From Prionace glauca (Eukaryota > Chordata > Chondrichthyes > Carcharhiniformes > Carcharhinidae): 64,000 bases of DNA. Position numbers and translations under genes: made by a program. The notes beneath the pieces were generated by a model, which was not told where the DNA came from, did not search any database, and saw nothing but the letters and a program-made list of their open reading frames with translations. Numbering within the stretch: the first letter of the stretch is position 1; the number at the start of each line of letters is the position of its first letter. Shown here piece by piece: positions 21,690 through 32,473 of the stretch. The stretch covers positions 41,792,103 to 41,856,102 of the forward strand of contig CM075760.1 in the NCBI GenBank assembly GCA_037974335.1, read 5' to 3'.

Positions 21690-22140
21690 GGCACACCAAG
21701 TACGATACTACCCAGCCCCCTCCCTCCCTTCCCATTCCCAAGTAGTGCTGCCCTCCACTACGAACCGCACCCCCAGTCCATGCTCTAATCCATTAATATT
21801 CAAAGTTCTGTCTGTCTCCTTAAGTTCATCAAGTCCTAACGTCCACCGCTCTCCGATAATTAATTCAACAGATTCACCACCCATTGAGAGAAGTAATCTC
21901 TCTCCATGGCTGTCTGAAATCTAACTGCTTCAGGTGATCGGGCTCTGCTTCTGGTTGTACTCCTGGCTCAAGCACTGGTGGATCTGCCCTGAAGGCAGTT
22001 CTGTGTTTTTTTTATATAATCCTAATGACCTGTCAACAACCCTGGACTCAGATTGGCTTGAGGTTGGCAACAACAATAACTTCAAATAGGTCCCTTTTAG
22101 CTGTGTGTTTTATTTAAATACATCAGCTGGCATAATGCAA
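21690..22140. other. Intronic DNA with old repeat traces
   Basis: The inverse of an old LINE C-terminus may be present at 21,840-21,960 (GATTCACCACCCATTGAGAG). Otherwise there is nothing I can name. Confidence 0.35.
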
Positions 22141-22142
22141 AA

Positions 22143-22950
22143 CTATGATGTGGAGATGCTCGCGTTGGACTGGGGTAAGCACAGTAAGAATTCTCACAAC
22201 ACCAGGTTCAAGTCCAACAGGTTCATTTGGCAGCACAAGCTTTTGGAGAGCTGTCCCTTCATCAGGTGAGTGGAAGCTCTGTTCACAAACAGGGCGGTTG
22301 GAATGTGAGTCTATAGAGATAATCAAGTCTTCAAGGTACAGACAATGTGAGTGGAGAGATGGCCAAACACAGGTTAAAGAGATGTGTATTGTCTCCAGTC
22401 AGGGCAGTTAATGAGATTTTGCAAACCCAGGTTGTCGATCACCAGGAGTATCCCAGTTGGGGAATACTTCAGCACTCATGGACACCCAGCCTCTGATCTT
22501 CACGTACGCATTCTCCAAGGCGACCTTCATGACACACGACAGTGCAGGTTCGCTGAACAGAGACTGATAGCCAAGTTCCACACACCTGAGGATGGCCTCA
22601 ACTGGGATCTTGTGTTGATGTCACACTATCTGTAACCCCCACGACTTGCCTGGGTTTGCGAAATCTCACTCACTGTCCTGGCTGGAGACAATACACACCC
22701 CTTTAACCTATGCTTAACCCTTTCTCCACTCACATTGCCTGTGTCTTTCAGACTTGCTTACCTGGAAAGACTCACATTCCAACCATTATTTTGTTAATTG
22801 AGTTTGTGTCTTGATATGTCCCGTTTTTGAACATAGCTCTTCACACGCCTGAAGAAACAGCAAAATTCCAAAAGCTCATAGTACCAAATAAGTCTGTTGG
22901 ACATTAACCTGGTGTTGTGAGATTTCATACTGTGCTGACCACAATGCAAA
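22143..22950. repeat. Complete foldback element with ~300-bp inverted arms
   Basis: The left arm starts GATGTGGAGATGCTCGCGTTG and the right arm ends in its inverse near 22,945. The inversion continues inward in register: GGTTGGAATGTGAGTCT (22,288) against AGACTCACATTCCAACC-type sequence (22,768); GACAATGTGAGTGGAGA (22,341) against CTCCACTCACATTGCCTG (22,726); TGTGTATTGTCTCCAG (22,383) against CTGGAGACAATACACA (22,680); and TTTTGCAAACCCAGG (22,417) against CCTGGGTTTGCGAAA (22,650). The ~170-bp loop has a short readable frame (CRFAEQRLIAKFHTPEDGLN) of unknown origin. No transposase is seen, so it is presumably non-autonomous. Confidence 0.8.
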
Positions 22951-23327
22951 ACCTGCTGTGCCGGTTACCAAAACAGCCCCGATCTTTTTGGCCTCTGGAA
23001 TAAGTGTTGCAACTTAGAGTTTCTGTGCATTCTGCAGTTTAAACATATTAGCGTCAAAGAAAATAACATTTTTAAAGTGATCGCACACTTTTCCCCGCTC
23101 CTACCGGTTTTTGCAATTCTTTTTCATCTTTCTAAACATCTTTTACATCTTTACAAACTCAACTTCACAACACAGGCATCTTTAACGTCGTGATCCGCGC
23201 TTTCCAGATGTGATAACTCAATAAGGACTCAGACCACAAGCAACAGTCGCAAACAGGGTAGAGCAGACGGCAAGAGTGGCAGAGCAAAACACGGGTTACA
23301 TCATTCATAATCAGTGGAGAAACTTAC

Positions 23328-23574
23328 CGGGGACACCAACAATAGCCAGGATTGGATAGTAAAAGCATCGAATTAGTTTCAGGACATTTTCAACACGATG
23401 AATTGTAGGCAGCCAATCTAGAGAAAGGCTGTAAAGTATCGAGTATAAACTCCTCTCAATTGTTGTAACATTCAGATCTCTGCCCCTCAGATGCAGAACC
23501 ATTATGGGAACGTCCAGATCTACCTTTCCTGGATTCAGGTCCATTGCAGAAAGCTTGCAATTTCTTTCTCCCAA
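23328..23574 (-). CDS. GPR139-like receptor, exon 1 (N-terminus and TM1)
   Basis: The exon encodes the extracellular N-terminus and start of TM1, ending FYYPILAIVGVP with the family's YYP.LAI.GVP signature. It then has a splice donor, G|GTAAGT, at 23,328/23,327 in phase 1. Joined across the intron it gives GVP-VNIMTIVTL, the expected receptor sequence. There are three in-frame ATGs (23,574, 23,544 and 23,502). The last would give about 358 residues in total, closest to the size of human GPR139 (353), and leaves an N-glycosylation site (NVTT) in the ectodomain. I cannot decide between them. Coordinates use the longest option. A 5' UTR exon further upstream is possible. Confidence 0.68.
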
Positions 23575-24039
23575 TGTTGATCCCTCGACTCCCTCTCTGT
23601 GGAGCCGCTTATCACTGTGACACTCCCAATGACACCGTGCATAACTCCTTTATGAAGCCTGGATGGGAATGCTCCAGAGACACGATTAGTACTGGTTGAA
23701 TTAATTCCGACGTTAATTACAGTCACTGAACAAACAGGTTAATATTTTCCATTCAAAACATATTTTTGTCAATGCATCACAAAATAATTCTGGGTCTGTG
23801 TGATCGTTCCTAATGGAAGGAATTTTGGAAATGCCAGGAGGGTTGACCAGTATCTTTCAATGTTGCTGGGATATGGGATTGTGACAAAGAAACGAACACA
23901 TTATGCAAAAGTCCCCCCAGCCTGTCCGTAAGGGAAAACATTTTAAACCTGGAAATGTAGAGCTGTCAGCATCGCATCAGTGAAAGAAATGGGGAAAGTC
24001 TGAACCCAAAATCTTGGAGAAATTAACTTGTGACTTCTG
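23575..24039. other. Upstream flank of the receptor gene
   Basis: AT-rich DNA with no clear TATA box or repeat. The receptor promoter should lie here or further upstream if the two-exon model is right. Confidence 0.35.
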
Positions 24040-25035
24040 GCACCATGGGTGGGTCCATTGTGATTTGTCATTTATATTAATGATTTGGATGAGAATTTAG
24101 GAGGCATGGTTACTAAGTTTTCAGTTGATACCAAGATTGGTGGCATAGTGGATAGTGAAAAAAAGGTTATCTCTAATTGTAATGGGATCTTGATCAATTG
24201 GGCCAGTGGATTGATGAATGACCGATGGAGTTTAATTTAGATGAATGCGAGATGATGCATTTGATAGATCGAACCAGGGCAGCACTTACTTAATGCTAAG
24301 GCATTGGGGACGGTTCGAGAACCAAGAAATCTGGGAGGGTACATGTTCATAGCTCCTTGAAAGTGGAGTCATAGTTGGGCAGAGTTGTGAGGAATGAAAT
24401 CAGCACACTTGGTTTCCTTGGTCAGAACAGCGAATAAAGGAGTTGGGACAACTTGTTGAAGTTGTACAAGACATTGGTAAGGCCACACTCGGAATACTCT
24501 GTACAGCTCTGGTCACCCTGTTACAGGAAGGATATTATTAAACTACAAAGAGTTCAGAAAATATTCACTAGGAGGGTATAGGGACTTGATTGTTTGTGTT
24601 TTCAGGAGAAACGTGATAGACTGGAACTTTTTCCCGGCTGTGTAGAAAGCCTAGGGGTGAACTTATGGAGGTCTACAAAAAAACTGAGGGGCACAGATCA
24701 GCTAGATAGTCAATATCTTTTCCCAAAAGTAGGGGAGTCTAAAACTCGAGGGAATAGGCCGAAGGTGAGAGGAGAAGATGCAAATGGGTCTGGATGGGCA
24801 ATTGTTTCACACACAGGTTAGTGAGTGCCTGGAAAAGGTGCCAGAGGGAGTAGAGGTGTGTACAGTTTTGACAGTGAAAAAACATGATGTCAGTTAGATG
24901 GATAAGATAGATGAAAATGGGTCAAATGCCGGCAATTGGGACTAGCTTAGCGGTGGATGAAAAAAGGCAGCATGGACAAGTTGGGCCGAAGGGCCTGTTT
25001 CCATGCTGTAAAGCTCAATGACTCTATGATTTTTC
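24040..25035 (+). mobile_element. Old CR1 LINE copy
   Basis: Diverged RT-to-3' end sequence: TTATATTAATGATTTGGATG (motif after B), TACTAAGTTTTCAGTTGATACCAAG (decayed FADDTK), GTCACCCTGTTACAGGAAGG, and a 3' end GTTGGGCCGAAGGGCCTGTT, CCATGCTGTAAAGCTC. It lies between the receptor gene and the IgM membrane exons. It has many substitutions and no long frame. Confidence 0.8.
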
Positions 25036-25171
25036 GGCCGTGTTTGTTCCAATGCCAGAAAATCCCTACCTGAGGTTATCGGACTTTTAAATGATCTGTG
25101 TCTCGCCTGCCATGGGAATCATAATGGGCGGGATAGGACAATTCCATCCCGTGTTAATCAGCAGCAATCCG

Positions 25172-25290
25172 TGTTTATATCATAGAATCATAGAATTCCA
25201 ACCGTGCAGGCGGAAGTTATTTGGCCCATCGGGCCTGCACCAATCCAAATGGGCCACAATAGTCCCAGCCAGACCCTATCCCATAACCCT
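25172..25290 (-). mobile_element. SINE tail fragment (type B)
   Basis: ATCATAGAATCATAGAATTC, then CCCATCGGGCCTGCACC, is the inverse of the type-B SINE tail. It is followed by a C-rich repeat. Confidence 0.5.
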
Positions 25291-25640
25291 CTGGAAGCCT
25301 CCTTCTCCCTCAGACACCCACTCAGCCTCTTTCAATCTCAGACACCTCAATCAGCCCTGCCCACCCTCAGCACCCCAACCACACCAGTCCCCCCTCCAGA
25401 CTCCTCACTCACCCGCCCCACCCTCAAAACCCCACTCAACCCTGTCCCCCTCAGATCCCCACTCAGCCACCTCCTCCTCAGGCTCCTCACACAACCACCC
25501 ACACCATCAGAACCCAACTCAACCCCTCACCACTTAGACAACCCACTCAGTTCCACTCCCACCTCAGACACTCCTGTCAGCCCCCTCCCCCTACAAACTC
25601 CTCATTACTCATCCCCCTTCAGGCCTGAGGCTTGGCAGTG
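25291..25640. repeat. C-rich imperfect minisatellite
   Basis: The loose unit CCTCAGACACCCACTCAGCC recurs with 20-35 bp spacing. Two overlapping long frames here are translated repeat. From 25,641 to 26,395 there is mostly unique DNA, with a poly-G run at 26,291-26,310. Confidence 0.65.
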
Positions 25641-26395
25641 TCCATGACACTGTCCACTTGTACTGACACCTGTATTTCGCGCCTTGCTCCTGCGCGGAGA
25701 GTTGTGGAGGTTTATCTGCCTCGTGAGTTTGATATTGTCTGTAGTTAAAGACAGTATTGGACTCTTCAAATTATCCCATAACACTAGTCACAATTTGAAA
25801 ATTTGTCATTGATAATGTGCTTATGTGAAATACACCTCAGTCTCTTTGTTTCACCTCATGGTTTGCACCTCTGTTCTGTATGTGTTCTCTATCTAGCTTG
25901 TGGTATGCCTGCCTTGAAATTGTTTCATCGGACAATGTACAGAGAGATTTGTTCTGTTAGTCCATGCTGTAGGGACTCTGACAGTGTTTTAAGGGGCAGT
26001 GTAAAGGGAACTATTCCTGGCTAGCACTGTCCTGCATCGGCCTCTGATGAAGCAGAGCCTTTGCTGTTTAGAATTATCTGAAACTCGTCAGTGAAGGACT
26101 AATTTATGAATGAAATCACCGATGTCTCCTCATTGTTCACTCATTCTGTCTCTGGATTTTATGATAAAAGGGCAGAGATGAAGGTGTTTTTACACGGGTG
26201 GATCACTGGGTGGCGCAGTGGCTCTTTCACAGATGGGCCTTGAGTTCAACCACATCCCAGACATGACTGGGGGGACATGCCTGTCTGGGAAAGGTGGGGG
26301 GGGGGGGGGGATGTGGGGGGGTCTCTATAATAGGGAAATGGAGCGGAGTTGATGGCTTTTAGAGAACGGAATTAAGCCAAACTAGAGATGGTTAA

Positions 26396-26858
26396 ATTTT
26401 TATTCAATGTTTATTTTAAAAATTCAGAGACTTTACAACGATTTTTTTAAGTTAGAAAAGTGAATATAACGATCGAACTTTACATTGAAAATAGAACACA
26501 TGCACAGGGAATTCGTCAATATTTGTACATCTGTTACATATACCAGAAATAGAAAACAGGACATTAATAGGAAGAGGAATTAACAAATGTGAATAAGAAA
26601 TAAAACAAGTTTCTTATTTACACATGAAACTTGAACCCCGGGGAAACTATTAACCATAATTACATTGTAACAAAAATGCCTCATACAATTTACATTGAAA
26701 ACTGAAATAAAATCTAAGGTAACCTCAGTTACAGATTCAGAATGATAAGCTGGGAGAATTTTACTGATACAGTCACCGAGAGCTGATATTGTAGTTGAGC
26801 CGTACAGAAATCTTTATAATCAGCTGAGGGAAATCTTCAGCGTCCAAAGTTCAACCCA
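26396..26858 (-). promoter_or_regulatory. Membrane IgM 3' UTR and poly(A) signals
   Basis: On the minus strand, two AATAAA hexamers (plus strand TTTATT at 26,399-26,404 and 26,410-26,415) lie about 450 bases after the membrane-form stop. The region is AT-rich and free of repeats, as expected of a 3' UTR. The cleavage site is not determined. Confidence 0.5.
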
Positions 26859-26867
26859 TCATTTGAT
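26859..26867 (-). CDS. IgM membrane exon TM2 (last two codons and stop)
   Basis: The acceptor CTCTATTTTACAG is followed by ATC AAA TGA. Spliced in phase 0 to the preceding exon, it gives a cytoplasmic tail ending V-K-I-K, matching the very short K-V-K tail of vertebrate membrane IgM. The exon is too short to be found as an open frame. The acceptor's polypyrimidine tract is good, and the exon is followed by a 3' UTR with poly(A) hexamers. Confidence 0.8.
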   Translation of the reverse strand: MK

Positions 26868-26999
26868 CTGTAAAATAGAGGCAATATTGAAGCAGATGTT
26901 TCTGATGCGGGACATTAATGTTTTTAATCAGTGAAACAATGAGAGATTTTTCAAATCCATTCTGCCAGTTTGAAATGTGAGTGAATTGAATCATCTCAC

Positions 27000-27127
27000 C
27001 TTCACCAGAGTGACGGCAGTACTGTAGAAAATGCTCAGGAAGAACAGGACGATGAATGTGGAAGCGGTTGTCCAGATGTTGCTGTTATCATCCTCACTGT
27101 CTTCAATCCAGATGCGGTCGGTGGGGT
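27000..27127 (-). CDS. IgM membrane exon TM1
   Basis: The exon encodes an acidic extracellular linker ([12 protein letters not shown]), the transmembrane segment ([19 protein letters not shown]) and the start of the tail (TAVTLVK). The polar S/T pattern and FYST motif are those of vertebrate IgM membrane segments that pair with the signalling chains. The acceptor is CTCTGTCCCCCAG (AG at 27,129-27,128) and the donor is AAG|GTGAGA at 27,000/26,999. It enters in phase 1, so it joins the internal donor in Cmu4 (30,627/30,626) in frame. The 128-nt length fits two bases plus 42 codons. Confidence 0.93.
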
Positions 27128-27689
27128 CTGGGGGACAGAGACCAGGAAATGGAATTAGATTACTTTATTTATCCAGGGAATCTCATTGTTTTCTTTTCCC
27201 TGTTCTCCTTCATAAACTGTTCATTAATTCTGATGCCTAATTTTCAATGTATATCTCCTGTTAAAATCAGGACACTCAGTAACAGATCTCCATAACTATT
27301 TTCACACCTGATCCTTATTGGTATTCCTTGGAGAGTCCATGTCAGAAAGCACTGAAGGTGTTTTCTTGAGAATCAGTTCATTTTGAACTATTTGCCACGA
27401 ACCCTTATTGAAGAATGTTTTGACTGATATAGAGGAACATTCCCCTGTCAATGATTGTTTCCACAGATGGTGACTGATCTGTAAACTATGAATGCTGCTG
27501 TTTAAGATCTGGGATGTAATTTCCAATCTTTGCTTATTTACAGTGGAAATGTTTAGTAAATCATGAGCTTAATTCAGTTTCTCAACGTGTTTGGCGGTGT
27601 TTTGAGAATTGGGATAGTTCGCGGTGTGTATGTCCATTCAAATTCACACTTAAATTTTACTTTCATCATTTACCTGCCGTTTATATTTA

Positions 27690-29440
27690 AGATTGTGTGT
27701 GTGTGTCTGTGTGCGTGTGTATGTGTGAGACTGTGTGTGTGTGTGTGTGTGTGTGAACACTTCCTGAGCTGCATTAATCTTTGGTCCTGAGTTAATCTGT
27801 GTGTATGAGGGATTCATTTGTCTGTGTTTGCTGATTTGTGTAGTTGTGTGTCTGTGTATATAATTTATTCTTCAGACATTGTAGATAATTTGTATAATTT
27901 GTATAATTTATTCTTCAGACATTGTGGATATATGACTACTATTGTGTGAAGTCTCTGTATATTTATTAATGCCACTCTTAACGTGTGCTCGTGTTTCTGC
28001 CTATTTCAATGTGTGAATTTCTGTCACTCGAGTAATGTTTCCTTCCCTTTCTGTGTGTGTCTGGTCTGTTAACATGTTAGTGCATGTAAATCCGTGTTGA
28101 TAGTTATTTTAACAATGTGTCAGCATATACCTGTGTTTCCATGTGTAGTATTGTGTCCCGTGGTGTTCTGTTCTGTATGAGCATGTGAATGTTTGCATCC
28201 ACATGTTTGTGTGAAAAAGTTTTGTTCTCTGTTCCTCTATATACAGTGTGTTAATATTGTTACACGTATTTCCCTGTATAAGTGATAATGTGTATAACAT
28301 TGTGGGTCTCTATATTAGTATTCATTTCAGCGAGAACGTGTGAGAATATGCATTTGTTTGAGTGTGTGTATCTGTTTGTGTATGTTTTGGACCTGCATGC
28401 ATGTTATCTGTCCGCATTGTGTGTACACATGTATGTGTTTGTGTTTGTGTCTGTGTACCTAGTCACGTATGTTTAGGTAAGTGTGTACTTGTGTGTTTGT
28501 ATGTGGTTCTGCATGCGTTTGTACATAATTGATAAGTTGTGTGCATGTTTTGTTTTGTGCCTTCTTGTACAAGTCCGTGTCTGTGTGTGCGGGTGTCTGC
28601 CCCCTTGTGCATGCATGTGTGTGTGTGTGTGTGTGTTTGTGTGTGTGTGTATGTGTGTGCATGATGCGTGTGGGACAGAGAGAGCGAAAGAGAAAGAGAG
28701 AGAGAGTATTTGTGTATGCATGTATTTTTGTTTGTATGTGTGTGGTCCATTAGTGTATTTGTGGGATCGTGCTTGTTTGAATTCGTTTGTGCGTATATTG
28801 TGTGTTCTGATCCGTGAATGTGCATTTGTATTTCTGAATGTATCTGTGTTTTTGTTGTGTATGTATTTGAGTGTATTGTATATTTGTGAGATTCTGTGTC
28901 TGTATTTGAATGTGCCTATCTATATTTCTGTGTGTGGGAGTATGTGTATGCGTTTGTGTGTGTATATTAACATTCTGTATTCGTGTGCATATGTATGAGT
29001 ATGTGTATTTGTGCAATTGTGTCCATGTGTCTGTGTGTGTGTATGCGTGTGTGTATATGTGTGTATGAGTTTGTGAATGAATGTGTGAGTGTGTAGTGTG
29101 TCTGTATGTGTGAGTGTGTGTATGTGAGAGTGTGTAGTGTGTGAGTGTGTGTGTGTGAGTGTGTGTGAGAGTGAGTATGTGTATGCGTGTGTGTTTGTGT
29201 GTGTGTGAATGAGTGTGTGAGTGTGTAGTGTGTCTGTATGTGTGAGTGTGTGTGTATGTGTGTGTGAGTGTGTGTGTGTGAGAGTGAGTGTGTGTGTGAT
29301 TGTGTGTGAATGTATAGTGTGTGTTTGTGCAGTGTTTGTAGTGTGTGAGTGTGTGAGAGTGAGTATGTGAGTGTGTGAGTATGTGAAAGTGAGTGTGTGA
29401 GTGTTTGTGTGAATGTGGGTGTGTACGCCTATGTATGTAT
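27690..29440 (+). repeat. GT-rich low-complexity tract in the secreted-to-membrane intron
   Basis: (TG)n runs at 27,690-27,770, 28,610-28,660 and 29,030-29,440 lie within a longer TGTGTATG/GTGTGAG tract. The frames on both strands (up to about 215 codons) are translated repeat. On the transcribed IgM (minus) strand this is a CA-rich intron between the Cmu4 secreted poly(A) site and the membrane exon. From 29,441 to 30,520 there is unique intron DNA with no feature. Confidence 0.88.
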
Positions 29441-30522
29441 GTATAATTGTGACAGTTTTGGGCAGTTTTATCAGTGTGTGTATTTTTTTAACTGTTGCTC
29501 CAAGTTTCACCGACCATAGTGAAGTGAATATGATCCAGACAACCCGAATAATGGAACATATTTTCAATGTTTTGCTGGAGAAATGTATTTTATGTGAGGG
29601 GCACAGTGATATCAGGAGAGAGAATGAAATAATTGATTGATGTATCTCAGAGACCTCAAGGACAGAACAGTTAAAACCCGGGGAGGAATCTATGACTTGT
29701 TTAAATTTGTATCCTGGGAAATCAATGCCAGCACATGATTAAAAGGAACAAGAGTGTTGAGACATTTTAAAATTATGTTGCATTCATATAGATATATTTC
29801 AATGATAAAGTTAATGATACTTCAAAATCTGTAGCAAGTAAACCGGAAACTAATTTGTACTGTTGGCAACTGGGTCGTTATAGTAGAGAACTGTTCCCTT
29901 CCAAACACGGGAGAGGGAGGAGAGTGAGCTCAGAGTTTCCCTCTCCCTACCCGGTGATACAATGTCCCTGATGGTTCTAACCACTGAGGAGGTAGAGGTG
30001 AGTGGATTAAATAATGACATTCCTCCTCTTTTCATTAGGAAGTTTTGGGACATGGATTAACTACTGCTCCTCCCCTCTCTTTGCTGGGTTAGTGGGAATC
30101 CAGGAAGTTCACAATTTCACTCTCCCTCAATCCGATGGGGGGAATATTTCTCCATGTTTTTTGTGTGTGACCCTCACTTCAGTTCCCAGTGGGTGCGGTG
30201 CAGTAGCTTAAAGAGGTGGTCAATGAGAGAAACAGGGACACAGAGATCTAAATGTTGTGTTTGTGTGTCAGACATGTTAAAAATGTCGGAGTGTTTTCCC
30301 CTCAGCGGGAGGAAAGTCAGTGAAGATATTTTGCAGAATCCTGTAATGAATGTGTTCTACTCTATCCCTGACCCAGTGTCTATCTCCGCTGGGAGCACTG
30401 GTTCAACAATGTTGGGTCCGAGACATGAAAATATCTGACTCAAAATCAAAGATATGGAAGTAAAACTGAAAAACAACCAATTAAACAATTGGGTATTTCA
30501 TTGATCGTTAGAGGAAAATGTT

Positions 30523-30537
30523 TTTATTCTTTTTATT
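30523..30537 (-). promoter_or_regulatory. Secreted IgM poly(A) signals
   Basis: Two AATAAA hexamers on the minus strand (plus strand TTTATT at 30,523-30,528 and 30,532-30,537) begin 28 bases after the secreted stop codon. This gives a very short secreted 3' UTR. Use of this site versus splicing to the membrane exon would set the secreted/membrane ratio, as is known for IgM in general. Confidence 0.7.
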
Positions 30538-30564
30538 GTAGTTTTTAATGGAAGTGAGTGACTC

Positions 30565-30956
30565 TCATTGACATGAATTAACAGTGTCCATCAGTGCAAG
30601 GGAAATGTTCACAAAACTGGGTTTACCGCTGGATTTGTCAACTGTTCTGTTGATGATCTTCAAGGGGATGGCTTCATGTCCCACCACACAGGAGTAAGAA
30701 GCGCCGCTGGACCATTCCTCTGCTGCAATGGATAACAGGCTGTACATGAAGAAGGAGCTATCGCCGTTCTCCGCCACCACCTCGGTGTTCCTGTAGTTCC
30801 CGGGATTCACCGGCTTGTCGTTGACGGTCCACTTGACGAAGATCTCTCGGGGGGAGAAACCTCTCACTAAGCAGCTGAGGGAGACGAAACTCTGAGCGGA
30901 GACGTCTTCTGCCGAGGGCAGGAGGACAGACACGACCGGTTCCCGCGGATTTGGAT
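30565..30956 (-). CDS. IgM constant domain 4 with secreted tail (Cmu4)
   Basis: The exon starts after TTTTCTGCAG (AG at 30,958-30,957) in phase 1 and encodes [19 protein letters not shown]. The Ig domain has the core Cys pair (SLSCLVRGF and YSCVVGHEA) and Trp (VKWTV). The secreted tail ends [16 protein letters not shown], with an N-glycan site and the penultimate Cys that links IgM monomers into polymers. There is also a sequon at NRTV. An internal donor, AGCG|GTAAAC at 30,627/30,626, lies just before the tail and is in the phase needed for the membrane exon. The domain is full length and has no defect. Confidence 0.96.
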
Positions 30957-31339
30957 CTGCAGAAAATGTACAATAAATGTCAATAAACTGGAGAATTCTG
31001 GAGACAATGAAACCACTGGTTCGATATCAGGAAAATGTGCTTCGCTTCTGATTTTAACTCTTCCCATTTTTGATTTGCAGCTTGGAGGGGAGGTGAACAC
31101 AATTGTTTTCTCAAATAACTCAGGGGGGTGGAATGGAAAGATTCAGAAAGTTTACAGCACAGAATCAGGCCATTCGGCCCAACTGATCTACTTTTTCTTT
31201 TTGGTTTTCTGGTTTAAAATGCTCCACATCAGGCTCCTCCCTTCTTCTTCAATCTAAACACAATAACATCGCCTACAGTTCACTTTTCACTCATCAACAC
31301 ATCAAACTCCCCAGAAAAATATCAATCGGCCCAGAGTCG

Positions 31340-31722
31340 TTTAGTTCAGGAGAGTTCGCCTCTCATCCTCCTCCGATCTAAGGAGAAAAGCCCCAGCTCC
31401 CTCAACCTTTCCTCATAAGACCTACCCTCCAAACCAGGCAGCATCCTGGTAAATCTCCTCTGCACTCTCTCCAATGCTTCCACATCCTCCTTATAGTGAG
31501 GTGACTAGAACTGAACACAATATTCCAAATGTGGTCTCACCAAGGCCCTGTACAGTTGCAGCATAACCCCCTGTTAATAAACACTAACACACTTTAAGCC
31601 TTCTTCACGGCTCTATCCACTTGAGTGGCAATCTTCAGAGATCTGTGGATATGAACCCAAGGATCGCCCTGTTCCTCCACATTGCTCAGAACCCTGCTGT
31701 TGACCCTACATTTATTGCTTCA
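31340..31722 (-). mobile_element. CR1 LINE fragment in the Cmu3-Cmu4 intron
   Basis: On the minus strand (same sense as the IgM transcript) it covers the RT end (VEEQG, then RSLKIATQVDRAVKKA) through GTACAGGGCCTTGGTGAGAC and GGATGCTGCCTGGTTTGGAG, stopping near 31,340. It is moderately diverged. Its 5' edge lies only about 15 bases from the Cmu3 splice donor. Confidence 0.78.
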
Positions 31723-31736
31723 ATCTCTCAGCTCAC

Positions 31737-32045
31737 CTGTTTCCTTGTTGATAGATGTTCTTAGAGGAGTCGGCAGATCCTGATGGCTCACCACGCACTC
31801 AAACACAGCCGCACTCAGCCAGGCTTGCGTGGAGATGTTTAATTTGCTGATCACGCTGTCACGATCCGCTCCGGGCTTTTCGGCAATCTCTGATTTCAAA
31901 TACTTCCTGTCTCGGATCCAGGACACATTAACTCCATGAGGAGCATTGGAAATGATGCAGGTTAAGGTCACGGTCGCCTCCAGTAAGACCTGTTCTATTG
32001 GTGGTGGCTGTATCTTCACTGTGGTATCAAGGCACGGGAGAGGAT
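31737..32045 (-). CDS. IgM constant domain 3 (Cmu3)
   Basis: The exon (309 nt, phase 1 in and out) has acceptor CTCATTCACAG (AG at 32,047-32,046) and donor ACAG|GTGAGC (31,737/31,736). It starts [16 protein letters not shown]. The core fold is [19 protein letters not shown] with partner Cys in [11 protein letters not shown]. Sequons are NVS and NIST. The extra Cys in LPCLD near the N-terminal edge could form an interchain bond, which is inference. No stops or frameshifts. Confidence 0.95.
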
Positions 32046-32473
32046 CTGTGAATGAGAAATGAAAATGAGCCCTAGTTTCCCTTCAGAAGCAGGACAGTAG
32101 TCTTCAGCCTGAAGGAGACAAAGTCGCCTTCAATATATCAATCTCTCACTATCGCCTTTCACCTTCCATGGCGAATGGGAAACCAGCTTGCTGTATGGAA
32201 TTATTCCCTGTATTAAATATTGGAGCAGCGGTAACATTTCCATGAATCAGAATTGGAGAATTCCCAAACAAACACACCATCCTGAACTCAGGGAAAAAGT
32301 ACTGACCGTTGGTTTTTAAATAGGGTGGATGCACTTTCCACTATTTTACCCCTGTGCTGTGACCTGTGAAACAGTCTCACACCGACTCCAAATTTTACCA
32401 GCTGTCTCAGGAACAAGCTGACATCAAGGCCACCTCACTCACTATACTGCTTCAAACCGAAAGGGGGCACTCT

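Larger units (their letters stand above)
18045..23327 (-). other. Intron of the GPR139-like gene
   Basis: This is a 5.3-kb phase-1 intron. The donor is GGTAAGT at the exon 1 end and the acceptor is TTCCTTCCTGGCAG. It holds a SINE fragment (18,166-18,326), two CR1 copies on the opposite strand (18,628-19,197; 20,505-21,682), a piece of another LINE (20,208-20,325) and a complete foldback element (22,143-22,950). The linkage of the two exons is inferred from splice phase and family sequence. There is no transcript evidence. Confidence 0.65.

Noticed and set aside
28463-29567. Thr/His-rich frames up to 215 codons
   Set aside because: They are translated (TG)n low complexity in an IgM intron.
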